NCBI RefSeq assembly: GCF_000332455.1
Contig: NZ_AOGY02000076.1
Coordinates: 1 to 16,751, forward strand
Origin: Leptospira vanthielii serovar Holland str. Waz Holland = ATCC 700522
GTDB taxonomy: Bacteria > Spirochaetota > Leptospiria > Leptospirales > Leptospiraceae
DNA length: 16,751 nucleotides
Reading direction: 5' to 3'
Below, one piece after another: positions 9,070 to 16,751 of the stretch; within the stretch, counting starts at the first letter, position 1, and each line of letters starts with the position of its first letter. The notes beneath the pieces were generated by a model. The model was not told where the DNA came from, made no database searches, and saw only the letters and a list, made by a program, of their open reading frames with translations. Position numbers and translations under genes: made by a program.

Positions 9070-10059
9070 ATGATTCCCGATCCATCAGTCAACTATGCAC
9101 AAATGGTTTTGGACAACTCCACCGATGCCATTGTACTGATGGGGCTTGATTATACAGTTCTTGCCTTCAATCAAAATTTAGAAAATACCATCCGAGCGTA
9201 TTCTGGAAAGATTCTAAAAATTAGTGATGACTATCGTAACTTTGTAATCGCAGCTGATAAAGAGGTTTTTTTCGATTTATTCCAAAAAGCTCTTTCGGGA
9301 GAGAGTGTCACGATAGAAAGACTGGCAAGTCTCAATGATATTTCCATTTGGTTCGAATACAAAATGAATCCTACTTATAACAAAGAAAAGACTCTGTTCG
9401 GAATTTGCCTCCGAGCCAAAAATATAGATGTTAGAAAAAAAATGGAGATTGCACTTTCGGAGAGCGAACAAAAATTCAGAAACTTAATTGAATCTGCACC
9501 AAATCCTATTCTAATCGTGGACCAAAAGGGAAAAATTGTCCATTGTAATATAGAAACAGAAAATACATTCGGATTCGCAAGAGAAGAACTCATCAACCAG
9601 TCAGTAGAACAATTAGTCCCGATTCACCACAGAAAGGGACATGACCGTTTACTCGAAGGTTACTTCCAAGCTCCAAGACCCATGCGGATCGGAAAAAATC
9701 AAGTGACTTCTGCCGTAAAAAAAGATGGAACAGAAATCCAAGTAGAAGTCAGTTTAAATAGTTTTGTTGTCAATCAAACCAACTATGTTTCGGCAATCAT
9801 TGTAGATATCACAGAAAAAGTTTTAGCAGATAATAAAATACAAAAACAAATTATTGAACTAAAAGAAATAGCAAGAATTCAATCTCATGAAATACGAAGC
9901 CCACTTGCCAATATTTTAGGACTAATTGATCTTTTGGAATCGGGAATGTCGGAAGATACAACAAGTGAAATCTATTCCTATTTACGAAAATCAGCAAAAG
10001 ACTTAGATCACCTCGTTTGTGATATTGTGAAAAGAACTGCCATAAGCCTTTCTAAATAA
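9070..10059 (+). CDS. PAS-PAS-DHp sensor protein lacking the kinase ATPase domain
   Basis: This encodes 329 residues with no signal peptide or membrane segment, so it is cytoplasmic. Residues about 7-118 form a first PAS domain (LDNSTDAIVLMGLDYTVLAF). Residues about 133-250 form a second, clearer PAS domain (LIESAPNPILIVDQKGKIVH, LVPIHHRKGHDR, KKDGTEIQVEVSL). A short helical linker leads to a histidine-kinase dimerisation/phosphotransfer helix pair (QSHEIRSPLANILGLIDLL) with His273 as the expected phosphoacceptor and the usual Glu, Arg and Pro after it. The protein stops at 329, where a kinase would continue into a HATPase domain, and the following DNA is non-coding. PAS proteins ending in a bare DHp are known from Bacteroidetes. 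It may accept phosphate from a kinase in trans or act as a dimeric phosphotransfer or decoy protein. The ligand of the PAS domains is unknown. Confidence 0.9.
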   Translation: MIPDPSVNYAQMVLDNSTDAIVLMGLDYTVLAFNQNLENTIRAYSGKILKISDDYRNFVIAADKEVFFDLFQKALSGESVTIERLASLNDISIWFEYKMNPTYNKEKTLFGICLRAKNIDVRKKMEIALSESEQKFRNLIESAPNPILIVDQKGKIVHCNIETENTFGFAREELINQSVEQLVPIHHRKGHDRLLEGYFQAPRPMRIGKNQVTSAVKKDGTEIQVEVSLNSFVVNQTNYVSAIIVDITEKVLADNKIQKQIIELKEIARIQSHEIRSPLANILGLIDLLESGMSEDTTSEIYSYLRKSAKDLDHLVCDIVKRTAISLSK

Positions 10060-10133
10060 TCATATCTTTTCCATTTTCTTACAAAAACAATAAATTCAAT
10101 TTTTTAGTTTTATAAAACAACAAACTGAGTTTA

Positions 10134-10167
10134 CAACTGTATACTCTAAATTTTTTCAACTGTATAC
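10134..10167. repeat. Two direct copies of CAACTGTATAC upstream of the phzF-like gene
   Basis: An identical 11-mer occurs at 10134-10144 and 10157-10167, start-to-start distance 23 bp (about two helical turns), 35 bp before the phzF-like ATG. Each copy contains the palindrome GTATAC and a -10-like TATAC. It could be a pair of operator sites or duplicated -10 regions. No good -35 box matches either. A 12-bp AT palindrome, GTTTTATAAAAC, lies just upstream at 10107-10118. Confidence 0.5.
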
Positions 10168-10201
10168 ATACGAATGGATCACTTTCTGCTAAAATGTCTT
10201 T

Positions 10202-11011
10202 ATGTCAGAAACCATATACATTGTGGATGCTTTTACAAATTCATTGTTTTCGGGAAACCCTGCGGCAGTCCTTGTTTTATCGCAATGGCCAAAGAAAGAA
10301 TGGATGCAAAACATCGCAATGGAGAATAATCTTTCAGAGACTGCCTTTGTTGTCAAAGAAGGTACCCAATATAGAATTCGTTGGTTTACACCTTCTGTGG
10401 AAGTGGATCTTTGCGGGCATGCCACTCTCGCCTCTGCCTTTATTTTAAAAAATTATTATGGAGAAACAAGAGAAAGTTTTCAGTTCCATTCCCAATCAGG
10501 AATCTTACCTATATCTATTAAAGAAAATTTAATTTATTTAAACTTCCCCTCTTATCCAGAATTTCGAAAAAACGAATCAATCAAACCAAGCGAACTAATT
10601 CCCATTTTAGGAAAAGAACCTGAGGAGATTTGGGAGGGAAAGGACACTATCTTTCTTTATTCTTCCTCCTCCGATTTGGATACACTCTCTCCGAACTTTC
10701 AAAAACTAAGTGAATTACCAACAAACAGGGGCTATATTGCTCTTTGGATCAATGATTCGATAGATGGAAAATTAGATTATGAATTTCGATTTTTTGGACC
10801 AGGTCTTGGAATTCCAGAAGACCCTGCTACCGGCTCGGCTCATTGCAGCTTAGCACCGTTTATTTACAAACGGATTGGCAAAAAAAAATATCGAAGTCAC
10901 CAGAAATCAAAAAGAGGTGCCAACTTTTTTATCGAATACCAAGGAGAACGTGTATCGATTGGAGGCTCTGCTGTTCTGTATTTAAAAGGAGAAGTGGAGT
11001 TACCAACCTAA
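10202..11011 (+). CDS. PhzF-family isomerase/epimerase-like enzyme
   Basis: This encodes 269 residues, close to the usual size of this family (about 260-300). The start METIY-like opening IYIVDAFTNSLFSGNPAAV is the typical first strand and loop. Catalytic-site signatures are complete: the acidic residue Glu46 in NLSETAF, DLCGHATL at 69-76 with the conserved Gly-His, and GIPEDPATGSAH at 203-214. PhzF folds as two similar diaminopimelate-epimerase-like halves and moves a proton with a glutamate instead of a cysteine pair. PhzF itself isomerises dihydro-3-hydroxyanthranilate in phenazine synthesis, but most family members, such as YddE, have no known substrate. No phenazine genes are nearby, so a phenazine role is unlikely. 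It stands alone, convergent with the chemoreceptor gene. No clear Shine-Dalgarno site precedes the ATG. Confidence 0.92.
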   Translation: MSETIYIVDAFTNSLFSGNPAAVLVLSQWPKKEWMQNIAMENNLSETAFVVKEGTQYRIRWFTPSVEVDLCGHATLASAFILKNYYGETRESFQFHSQSGILPISIKENLIYLNFPSYPEFRKNESIKPSELIPILGKEPEEIWEGKDTIFLYSSSSDLDTLSPNFQKLSELPTNRGYIALWINDSIDGKLDYEFRFFGPGLGIPEDPATGSAHCSLAPFIYKRIGKKKYRSHQKSKRGANFFIEYQGERVSIGGSAVLYLKGEVELPT

Positions 11012-11040
11012 AAAGTAATAACGCCAGCGATTGCAGCGGA

Positions 11041-11064
11041 TATCCTTTCCCAAAGGGAAAGATA
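11041..11064. terminator. Hairpin between convergent genes (first of two)
   Basis: TATCCTTTCCC (11041-11051) pairs with GGGAAAGATA (11055-11064) across a three-base AAA loop, with one bulged C. It lies 29 bp after the phzF-like stop in the gap shared with the convergent chemoreceptor gene. No T tract follows directly, so terminator function is probable but not certain; it may be part of a dispersed palindromic repeat. Confidence 0.5.
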
Positions 11065-11078
11065 GGAGCGTAAAGCGC

Positions 11079-11100
11079 GGTCGCCTCTTGGCGAGGCGCC
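11079..11100. terminator. GC-rich hairpin between convergent genes (second of two)
   Basis: CGCCTC (11082-11087) pairs with GAGGCG (11093-11098) around TTGGC, extended by GG/CC with one bulge. Its GC content is far above its surroundings. A-rich sequence follows at 11101-11115, which is a T-rich tract for transcripts entering from the minus-strand gene in the opposite sense only before the stem, so polarity is unclear. A bidirectional stop between two convergent units is the simplest reading. Confidence 0.5.
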
Positions 11101-11115
11101 ATAAAAAATAAAAAA

Positions 11116-12918
11116 TCAAATTTGGAAAAAACTTACATCACGTTTGAGATTGTTTGCTTGATCCGAAAGAGCAGAACAAAGTTTATCAATTTCACCGACA
11201 AACTGATTTAGATATTCCGTTCCTTCAGAAATAGTTGCGATACTTTGCGATAGTTCAAAAGATGTATTTGCTTGTTCGTCGGTGTTCTGTTCAATCTCCA
11301 ATGCAGAACGAGTTAGGTTTCCAAAACCATCTTTAACATCCTTTGCAATTAACATTTGTTTTTTTGTCATCTCAGAAGAAGTTTTAATCAATTGGATGGT
11401 AGTTTCAACTGCACTGCCAATCTGTGAAAAAGTTTTTTCTGTATTGGAAACGGCAACTCTACCTGACTTGGAGGCTTCGTAAGCTTTATCGACTGCTTCT
11501 AAAATTCTTTTCGTATTTTGAAGCGTTTGTTCTCCCAACTTAGAGATTTCGCTTGCGACTACAGCAAAACCTCTACCGGCTTCCCCTGCTCTTGCTGCTT
11601 CTATGGAAGCATTCAAAGAAAGAAGTCCAATTTTATCGGAAATGTCCCCTATCACTTGGATTACATCGGCTGTATGTTCTACACTAGTTTCAATCTCTTC
11701 CATTGCGAGTAATGTAGACTGTAAAGTGGTTTGGCCAGAAAAAATTTCGTTTTCCATTTTTTTAGTTTCGGATTCCGTTCTTTCCATAGACAAATGCACA
11801 TCTACTAACACTGATTCCATTTCCACAAGAGACTGGAGTGCGGCTCTTGTAATTTCATTTTGTGTTTTGGCACCAGCTGCCGTTGAACGAATGCTTGCTG
11901 ACATTTCTTCAATTCCAGCAGACATCTGCTCTGTTGAGGACGCTTGTTCCATCATTGCTTGTGATAGGCCTTGTGTTTGGGAAGCTATAACTTTGGAATC
12001 TTTACTAACACGATCAGATTCCTTAATGACTCCAGATGTAATTTTGCGAATGCTCTCGATAAAGGAATTCAAAGATAAGGTACCATGCCCCAACTCATCT
12101 GTTGAAATCATAGGCACAGTATCACGAAGATCACCGGCGGCGAGTCCCTGGTAACGTTTCACCATCTGGTTCGTGTTAGATTGTAAAGCATGAACAAAAA
12201 GAGAGGTTAAAACATAGATAGCAATACAAATAAAGAGCGCAAGTAATCCAATGGTAATCCCCGCATTCTGCAAGTGGATGATTCCTGTCACCTGTGTTCC
12301 CAGTAAATATCCAAGTGTTGTCATACTCATACTAAAAACAGCAAACATAGTAAAAAAAACTCTGGGAAATATTCCAATTTTGGGAATTTTTTCTAGAGCT
12401 AAAGGTAGATTTTTTAATTCTGGCAAAGATAAAACAGGTGCCAACCTTAGTTCCGTAAGGAAAAAATGGGAGACACCTAACACTGGATAAATGATTACAG
12501 GAAGCACAGCATAAGGAATGATTTCAATCATAGTAGGTGTGAAGAAAAAAAATGTGATTATGGCTGCAAACGGAATTCCAATTGACCACTGCACTAAAAA
12601 ATAACCGAGATTGTTTCTTGGAAATTTTAGTAGTTTAATTTTGATTTCCTGTTTTTCCTCCAATGTTTTTGCAGTATATTTTTCGGATTTAGTTTCTAAA
12701 ATTAGATTCCGCAAACGAAAAAAACGAACTGTTGGAACGATATAGGAAATTGTAAGCGAAATGCTAGCCCCAAGAATTACATAAACCGCCTTTTCGAAGT
12801 TATACTCGCCACCAGATATAATAAACAAAACGGCGATCGGTACCGCAAGAATTGATGTTAACAATTCTAAACCTAAAGTTAACTTCCAACAAATCGAGTT
12901 TGTTTCCTTTTCTTCCAT
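11116..12918 (-). CDS. Methyl-accepting chemotaxis protein with six-helix membrane domain and HAMP
   Basis: This encodes 600 residues. Six hydrophobic segments lie at about 15-35, 43-64, 106-127, 132-154, 185-207 and 218-243, with short loops between, so there is no large periplasmic ligand domain. A HAMP domain follows at about 240-295 ([17 protein letters not shown]). The signalling coiled coil runs to the end; its hairpin tip is complete ([20 protein letters not shown], then [14 protein letters not shown], residues 432-465), the part that contacts CheW and CheA. No CheR-binding pentapeptide is visible at the C-terminus (VSFFQI). AAGGAAAA-like purines upstream of the ATG act as ribosome binding site. 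It is the last gene of a unit with the cyclase, 53 bp downstream. Ligand sensing would have to occur through the membrane helices or a partner. The stimulus is unknown. Confidence 0.94.
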   Translation of the reverse strand: MEEKETNSICWKLTLGLELLTSILAVPIAVLFIISGGEYNFEKAVYVILGASISLTISYIVPTVRFFRLRNLILETKSEKYTAKTLEEKQEIKIKLLKFPRNNLGYFLVQWSIGIPFAAIITFFFFTPTMIEIIPYAVLPVIIYPVLGVSHFFLTELRLAPVLSLPELKNLPLALEKIPKIGIFPRVFFTMFAVFSMSMTTLGYLLGTQVTGIIHLQNAGITIGLLALFICIAIYVLTSLFVHALQSNTNQMVKRYQGLAAGDLRDTVPMISTDELGHGTLSLNSFIESIRKITSGVIKESDRVSKDSKVIASQTQGLSQAMMEQASSTEQMSAGIEEMSASIRSTAAGAKTQNEITRAALQSLVEMESVLVDVHLSMERTESETKKMENEIFSGQTTLQSTLLAMEEIETSVEHTADVIQVIGDISDKIGLLSLNASIEAARAGEAGRGFAVVASEISKLGEQTLQNTKRILEAVDKAYEASKSGRVAVSNTEKTFSQIGSAVETTIQLIKTSSEMTKKQMLIAKDVKDGFGNLTRSALEIEQNTDEQANTSFELSQSIATISEGTEYLNQFVGEIDKLCSALSDQANNLKRDVSFFQI

Positions 12919-12971
12919 ATTGCTATTTTCCTTTTCAAATCTAGTTCTTTTCTTTTTATATTTTTATATGA

Positions 12972-15140
12972 CTATTTTGATGTTCTGGTAAAAACACCAT
13001 CCCAACCCAATGTAGGCGGATTTTTAAATAGAGCCTTACATCGGTTGATGAGAAGTTTACTTGTTACATCTTCGTGTCCAAAAATCTCCGATACCTTTTC
13101 AAAACAATTTATGGCCTTTTCCCAATTTCTATTTAAATAAAATTGAAAACCTTCTTCATACACTCGTTCCGCTTCTAAAACTCGCTCAGACAAATCAGAG
13201 GCTAAACAAACTAAACTATAAATTTTGACAGGAGCTTCTTTGCCTTTAACACGTATCCAATCTAAAAACCGAAAGTGAAATTCGCCCTTACAAACCGATT
13301 CAATACTTTCTGAAACAAGGATAGAAACACCGTAATCCTTTGCGGCCGCCTCTAACCGTGCGGCTAAGTTGACTGTGTCTCCCATCATTGTGTAGGACGC
13401 CAAACTATCTGTGCCCATAAAACCAACCTTAGCTGGCCCGCAATTAAGTCCTATACGGAAAGCCATATTTCTGGCAGTTTCCGTATAATCCATTTTTTCT
13501 TTCCAATGGGATCTAAGAACTTCCAACTCAGCTAACATCTCTAAAGCTGTTTTACAAGCAAGCCTTGGGTGCTCATGATTTTGAATGGGAGCACCAAAAA
13601 TTCCGACTATGGCATCACCAATGTACTTATCCAAAGTTCCTGAATTGGATTTAAGAATTTTTGTCATTGCCGAAAGGTATTCGTTCAGTAACCGTGCAAG
13701 ATCACTAGCACTAAGTTCTTCACTGATAGAAGAAAAACCTGCTACATCAGAAAAAAAGGCAGTGATTTCCCACTCTCCCCCTCTTTTTAAGGATTCCATA
13801 TCCTCAAGAGCTTCACTCACAACACCTGGATCGACAAGATTGCGTAAGATATTATTGAACTTTCTTTTTTCTTTTCCTTCTGTATAGGTGAGGTAAGCAA
13901 ATCCCAACAAATAGGAAATTGGGAAACCAATCACAAATGAAGAACTTGCTAATACTAGGTCCATTCGATAGAGAGAATAAAAAAGACCAACAAATATAGA
14001 TATGGCGAGAATTGGATAGACGTTTTTCAAAAGATGCCACTGATTGATAAAAAGAACAAGGACCCCTATGATAAGAATCACTAGAGTAAATCCGATTCCA
14101 TAAATTTCGGGGAGTTCACGTAACAGATGTCCTTCGATCAAATTCGAAGCAAACACAGCTTGCCCAATTACACCAGGAAAAAGTCCGTGTGGAGTAACCA
14201 CATCGTCATGAGTGGCAGCAGCAGAAGTACCAATTAAAACAATTTTATTTTCAAAAATGGAAGGTGGTACTAAAAGTTTTTCTGGATACTCTATTTCACT
14301 CGAATTCAACTGGTTTAAAGATTCAATGATACCTGCAGCCGAATAACGAGGGATGTTTCTTAGTTCCTTTTCTGTATAAAAGTAAGCACGAACAAGACCA
14401 TCTTTCCCTAAGGGAACTTCCCTTTTTACTTTTTCATTTTGAATCCAAAATCTCCCCTCTTTCCATTCCGTTTGGTATTTTTCACCTAACACTAATGCTT
14501 GTACGGCGAGCGTAGGGAAATGTTTATCTTTCCAACGGATGAATGGTGCAAACCTACGAAGGATTCCGTCATTATCAGGAATGACATTGACTACATGGAT
14601 CATGGGAGCTGTTTTCCCTACATCGCCAATAGGAAAGGAAACATTTTCATACCGAGGGAAAGGTATCTCCGCAGGCAAGGGAACATTGAACTTTTGGCTT
14701 AGGTTTTCCTCATCCTTTCTTTCTATCACAATCCCGCCATCTCGAAAATTAGCCGCATGTGATATTTCGCCTAAGTTTGTATTGGCTGCAACCAAAGCTT
14801 CATCATAGTCTGATCTTTCTGTGAACAGGATATCGATAATGGTAATTTTCGGAGTTGTGATGAGTTTCGTATAACTGATGAGTGTGGGATAAATGGTTCG
14901 TTTCCAAGGCCACTGACCGAGCTCAGGATGGTCCGCATATTTTGCTATACTCTGTTCATCAATATCAATGATCACAATGTCTTTGGAAAAGGTATGATGC
15001 GAAGGAAATAAATGAAAAAAAGAATCGGACAACTTTCGATTCAGTGTTTGAGATAAACCGAATAAAGATAATAAACCTAAAAGTATTCCGGGTGCAAGAA
15101 CCATTAGGAAAAAAGGGAAAAGGAATTTTCGTTGTTTCAT
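12972..15140 (-). CDS. CHASE2-domain class III adenylate cyclase
   Basis: This encodes 722 residues that should make cyclic AMP from ATP at the inner membrane. One helix (8-30) precedes a CHASE2 extracytoplasmic sensor domain at about 35-340 (DIVIIDIDEQSI, GQWPWKR, VLIGTSAAATHD). Three helices follow at about 345-365, 374-391 and 395-418. The catalytic domain spans about 453-640: metal ligands Asp465 (FFSDVAGFS) and Asp509 (DKYIGDAI), substrate Lys505, and transition-state Asn591 and Arg595 in GDTVNLAARLE. Thr584 sits at the second base-specifying position, giving the Lys/Thr pair of many bacterial adenylate cyclases. All residues for homodimer activity are present. A short TPR-like tail covers about 655-705 (YEEGFQFYLNRNWEKAINCF). 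Its ATG overlaps the stop of the protease gene by four bases, so the two are probably coupled in translation. The CHASE2 ligand is unknown. Confidence 0.95.
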   Translation of the reverse strand: MKQRKFLFPFFLMVLAPGILLGLLSLFGLSQTLNRKLSDSFFHLFPSHHTFSKDIVIIDIDEQSIAKYADHPELGQWPWKRTIYPTLISYTKLITTPKITIIDILFTERSDYDEALVAANTNLGEISHAANFRDGGIVIERKDEENLSQKFNVPLPAEIPFPRYENVSFPIGDVGKTAPMIHVVNVIPDNDGILRRFAPFIRWKDKHFPTLAVQALVLGEKYQTEWKEGRFWIQNEKVKREVPLGKDGLVRAYFYTEKELRNIPRYSAAGIIESLNQLNSSEIEYPEKLLVPPSIFENKIVLIGTSAAATHDDVVTPHGLFPGVIGQAVFASNLIEGHLLRELPEIYGIGFTLVILIIGVLVLFINQWHLLKNVYPILAISIFVGLFYSLYRMDLVLASSSFVIGFPISYLLGFAYLTYTEGKEKRKFNNILRNLVDPGVVSEALEDMESLKRGGEWEITAFFSDVAGFSSISEELSASDLARLLNEYLSAMTKILKSNSGTLDKYIGDAIVGIFGAPIQNHEHPRLACKTALEMLAELEVLRSHWKEKMDYTETARNMAFRIGLNCGPAKVGFMGTDSLASYTMMGDTVNLAARLEAAAKDYGVSILVSESIESVCKGEFHFRFLDWIRVKGKEAPVKIYSLVCLASDLSERVLEAERVYEEGFQFYLNRNWEKAINCFEKVSEIFGHEDVTSKLLINRCKALFKNPPTLGWDGVFTRTSK

Positions 15141-16363
15141 GGTTTTAATTTGGATTTGAATTCATTCCAACGATCTTTTGGGTTGGACGAATTGTCAGAC
15201 GAAATAGACGACTCGAAAAATACCAATTTGGCGATGCGTATGGTAGTATCTGGATGCGTTTTTTTGAAAGAATCTATATTTGCAGACTTAGACAATGTAT
15301 TTAAATAATTGGAAAGGCCTACGGGAGAATACCCAACTTGGCTTGTTAAAGTGACGGCTGCTTCATCGGCTTCCAATTCTAATTTCATATCTCGGCCTGT
15401 TTCAAATAATTGTTTTTCCATTTCATCCAAGACGGTAGAAGTGGCAGCATTCACAACTTCTGCACCAGGTGGAGCTAAAAGACTAGATAGGACATCTAAA
15501 AATTCATTGGATTGTTTGAATTCTCCATTGTGAAAGAGTACAATGTGTCCCATTTCATGTCCAATGATTCCGGCAAGTTCTGATTCCGATTGAATTTTTT
15601 TTAGGCTTGCTGTGGTTAAAAATATATATCCTCCAGGACAAGCAAATGCATTGATTTCTGGTGATTCAATAATACCAACACGAAAACTTAAATCTTTTCG
15701 AGAAGAAACTGCTGCCATTCGCGAAGCAACTCCATTCAAATATTCCGTAAATTCGGAATCCTTAACTAAATTGTATTTTTTTAACAATCTTGCTGCGAGA
15801 GATCGGCCCAGTTTTACTTCTGCTTTAGTTTCTTTCAAAACTTCTAATTCTGGTTTGTTAAATAAGAAATTCAGAATATTCGAATTTTCCTCTTCTCCCA
15901 CAGTCGCAGTTTGATTTATAGTTTGTGTGTCCGAAGAAACAGACTCAAGCCAACGAAGAGATTCAAAGTCATACAACTCACCTTCTCCACGAACTCGCAT
16001 TTTTTGCGTTTCCGAAAGTCCCCTGGCGGCGGCAGTTTTTGTGAAGTCGGAGGCTCTTTGTCTTGCCACTACCGCTTCTGATGAATTGGATGTAACACCT
16101 AACTTAATTTGGTTTCCAGGTGGAAGAGGAGATACAAATAATTTTGAAACCCAACCCATTTTTCCCTCGGTTCTTACCTGAACAAAAAGTCCCTGTTCAC
16201 TGACGGGAGATAGTACTTCCCCTATTTCTAAAGGAAAACCGTCGGCACTGAGTTTGGGTTGGGATAAAAGTTTTGCCTTTGTGCTTTGTACGTATACATT
16301 GCCCTTAGCCACAACTGATTGTGCTAAAAAAAGAAACAAAAGGATGTGAGATAGTGCTCTCAT
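15137..16363 (-). CDS. Exported SH3-domain M48-family zinc metalloprotease
   Basis: This encodes 408 residues. MRALSHILLFLFLAQSVVA is a signal peptide, cleaved near Ala19. Residues about 20-80 form a bacterial SH3-like domain (YVQSTKAKLLSQPKL, FVQVRTEGKMGWVSKLFV). A low-complexity helical linker follows. The peptidase domain covers about 180-385: NAFACPGGYIFLT before the active site, the zinc motif HEMGH (His269, Glu270, His273) and ELEAD (329-333) supplying the third ligand. This is the BepA/Oma1-like soluble branch of M48, whose members clear or mature misassembled outer-membrane proteins in the periplasm; that role here is inferred. HPDTTIRI at about 370-377 matches the late conserved motif. 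It is the first gene of the operon with the adenylate cyclase and chemoreceptor. No strong ribosome binding site precedes the ATG. Confidence 0.93.
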   Translation of the reverse strand: MRALSHILLFLFLAQSVVAKGNVYVQSTKAKLLSQPKLSADGFPLEIGEVLSPVSEQGLFVQVRTEGKMGWVSKLFVSPLPPGNQIKLGVTSNSSEAVVARQRASDFTKTAAARGLSETQKMRVRGEGELYDFESLRWLESVSSDTQTINQTATVGEEENSNILNFLFNKPELEVLKETKAEVKLGRSLAARLLKKYNLVKDSEFTEYLNGVASRMAAVSSRKDLSFRVGIIESPEINAFACPGGYIFLTTASLKKIQSESELAGIIGHEMGHIVLFHNGEFKQSNEFLDVLSSLLAPPGAEVVNAATSTVLDEMEKQLFETGRDMKLELEADEAAVTLTSQVGYSPVGLSNYLNTLSKSANIDSFKKTHPDTTIRIAKLVFFESSISSDNSSNPKDRWNEFKSKLKP

Positions 16364-16429
16364 TCAAGAAATTATGTTTTTTAGTAGCTGCTTGGAAACT
16401 CTTTTTTTACTGAAAGACTTTAGAATTGA

Positions 16430-16454
16430 CATTTCCTTTCAGAATCAGGAAATG
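16430..16454. promoter_or_regulatory. Perfect 8-bp inverted repeat, candidate operator
   Basis: CATTTCCT (16430-16437) is the exact reverse complement of AGGAAATG (16447-16454), separated by nine bases. It lies 67-91 bp upstream of the protease start, between that gene and the short plus-strand frame at 16463. A TTGACA overlaps its left edge on the plus strand (16426-16431), but no matching -10 box is clear. No T run follows, so an operator is likelier than a terminator. Confidence 0.4.
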
Positions 16455-16462
16455 AATGCGTG

Positions 16463-16528
16463 ATGAATCAGCTATTTCTAATTTTCTTTATCATTTTTTT
16501 TTCTTTAGGGTATGAGGAGGTCAGATAG
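16463..16528 (+). pseudogene. Possible signal-peptide remnant of a gene cut by the adjacent insertion element
   Basis: An ATG at 16463 (a GTG lies just before it at 16460) opens a 21-residue frame starting MNQLFLIFFIIFFSLG, a short basic-free but strongly hydrophobic leader, ending at TAG 16526-16528. AGGAA at 16447-16451 is a fair ribosome binding site. The frame stops where insertion-element sequence seems to begin (about 16511-16528). The simplest story is an exported-protein gene whose body was displaced by the insertion. It could also be chance coding of a T-rich stretch. Confidence 0.35.
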
Positions 16529-16751
16529 GTAACAAAAGAGACAACTCACATGGGTAACACCTACATTGTGTATCGGAGGACAATCCGATGCCTTGGAAGG
16601 AAACCAAAGTGATAGAAGAAAGAATCAAGTTCATAGCAGCTGTTAAAAGTGGTCAGTGGTGTTTTGCCGATCTTTGCCGAGACTTTAATATATCGAGAAA
16701 GACTGGCTATAAATATCTAAAGAATTATGAGTCGGAAGGTATCGACGGACT
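16511..16751 (+). mobile_element. IS481-family insertion element, left end and start of transposase; right part outside the window
   Basis: The transposase start and its leader define the element. The leader holds two copies of GGTAACA (16528-16534 and 16553-16559, 25 bp apart), as expected for transposase-binding repeats near an insertion-sequence end. The exact left end and any target duplication cannot be fixed because the right end is not in the window; 16511 is a lower estimate. Confidence 0.6.
16588..16751 (+). CDS. IS481-family transposase, N-terminal part (runs off the right edge)
   Basis: The 54 visible codons begin MPWKETKVIEERIKFIAAVK and contain a helix-turn-helix (ADLCRDFNISRKTGYKYLKN, about residues 27-46) followed by GIDGL. 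This is the standard opening of IS481-family transposases, where the helix-turn-helix binds the element ends and a later DDE domain, not in view, cuts and joins DNA. GGAGGA at 16575-16580, seven bases before the ATG, is the strongest ribosome binding site in the window. Whether the gene is intact cannot be judged. Confidence 0.85.
   Translation, partial: MPWKETKVIEERIKFIAAVKSGQWCFADLCRDFNISRKTGYKYLKNYESEGIDG

Noticed and set aside
10107..10118. GTTTTATAAAAC as a terminator
   Set aside because: A perfect but purely AT palindrome with almost no loop; too weak to call.
10060..10130. A frameshifted HATPase domain after the PAS-DHp gene
   Set aside because: The sequence is AT-rich with stops in all frames and no ATPase motifs.
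11603..12154. 183-codon plus-strand frame
   Set aside because: Antisense to the chemoreceptor signalling domain, whose coiled-coil codon pattern often leaves long antisense frames; no recognisable domain.

Overview
The window is AT-rich chromosomal DNA that looks like a spirochaete of the genus Leptospira, by inference from gene content and not from any marker gene. The signs are a loose lipoprotein signal (VWNC), a giant SpvB/FG-GAP/RHS protein, a CHASE2 adenylate cyclase, a multi-TM chemoreceptor, many Phe/Ile/Lys-rich envelope proteins, and an IS481-type transposase at the right edge. No rRNA, tRNA or CRISPR array was seen.

Left third (1-8866): a divergent envelope/secretion locus. A giant gene on the minus strand begins at 5965 and runs off the left edge. 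Its 1,988 visible codons hold a signal peptide, an SpvB domain, a six-cysteine patch, about seven Asp-rich FG-GAP/VCBS motifs, a long YD (RHS) region, then two hydrophobic stretches where RHS core sequence would be expected. About 50 bp away, three tightly packed plus-strand genes read the other way: a secreted beta-rich protein resembling a small outer-membrane barrel (6016-6924), a lipoprotein with an FN3-like domain and a kelch propeller (6924-8294), and a signal-peptide, TPR-like, C-terminally anchored protein (8297-8866). All four products should leave the cytoplasm.

Middle (9070-11011): two plus-strand genes. The first encodes a soluble PAS-PAS protein that ends after a histidine-kinase phosphoacceptor (DHp) domain and has no ATPase domain. 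The second encodes a PhzF-family isomerase-like enzyme with its key residues intact; an 11-bp direct repeat lies upstream of it. Two hairpins fill the gap to the convergent neighbour.

Right part (16363 down to 11116, minus strand): an apparent three-gene operon of an exported SH3-M48 zinc metalloprotease, a CHASE2 class III adenylate cyclase (4-bp overlap with the protease gene) and a six-TM/HAMP methyl-accepting chemotaxis protein. It links envelope proteolysis, cAMP production and chemotaxis signalling.

Right edge (16364-16751): a perfect 8-bp inverted repeat, a very short reading frame that looks like a signal peptide cut off by an insertion, and the start of an IS481-family transposase with a strong ribosome binding site.
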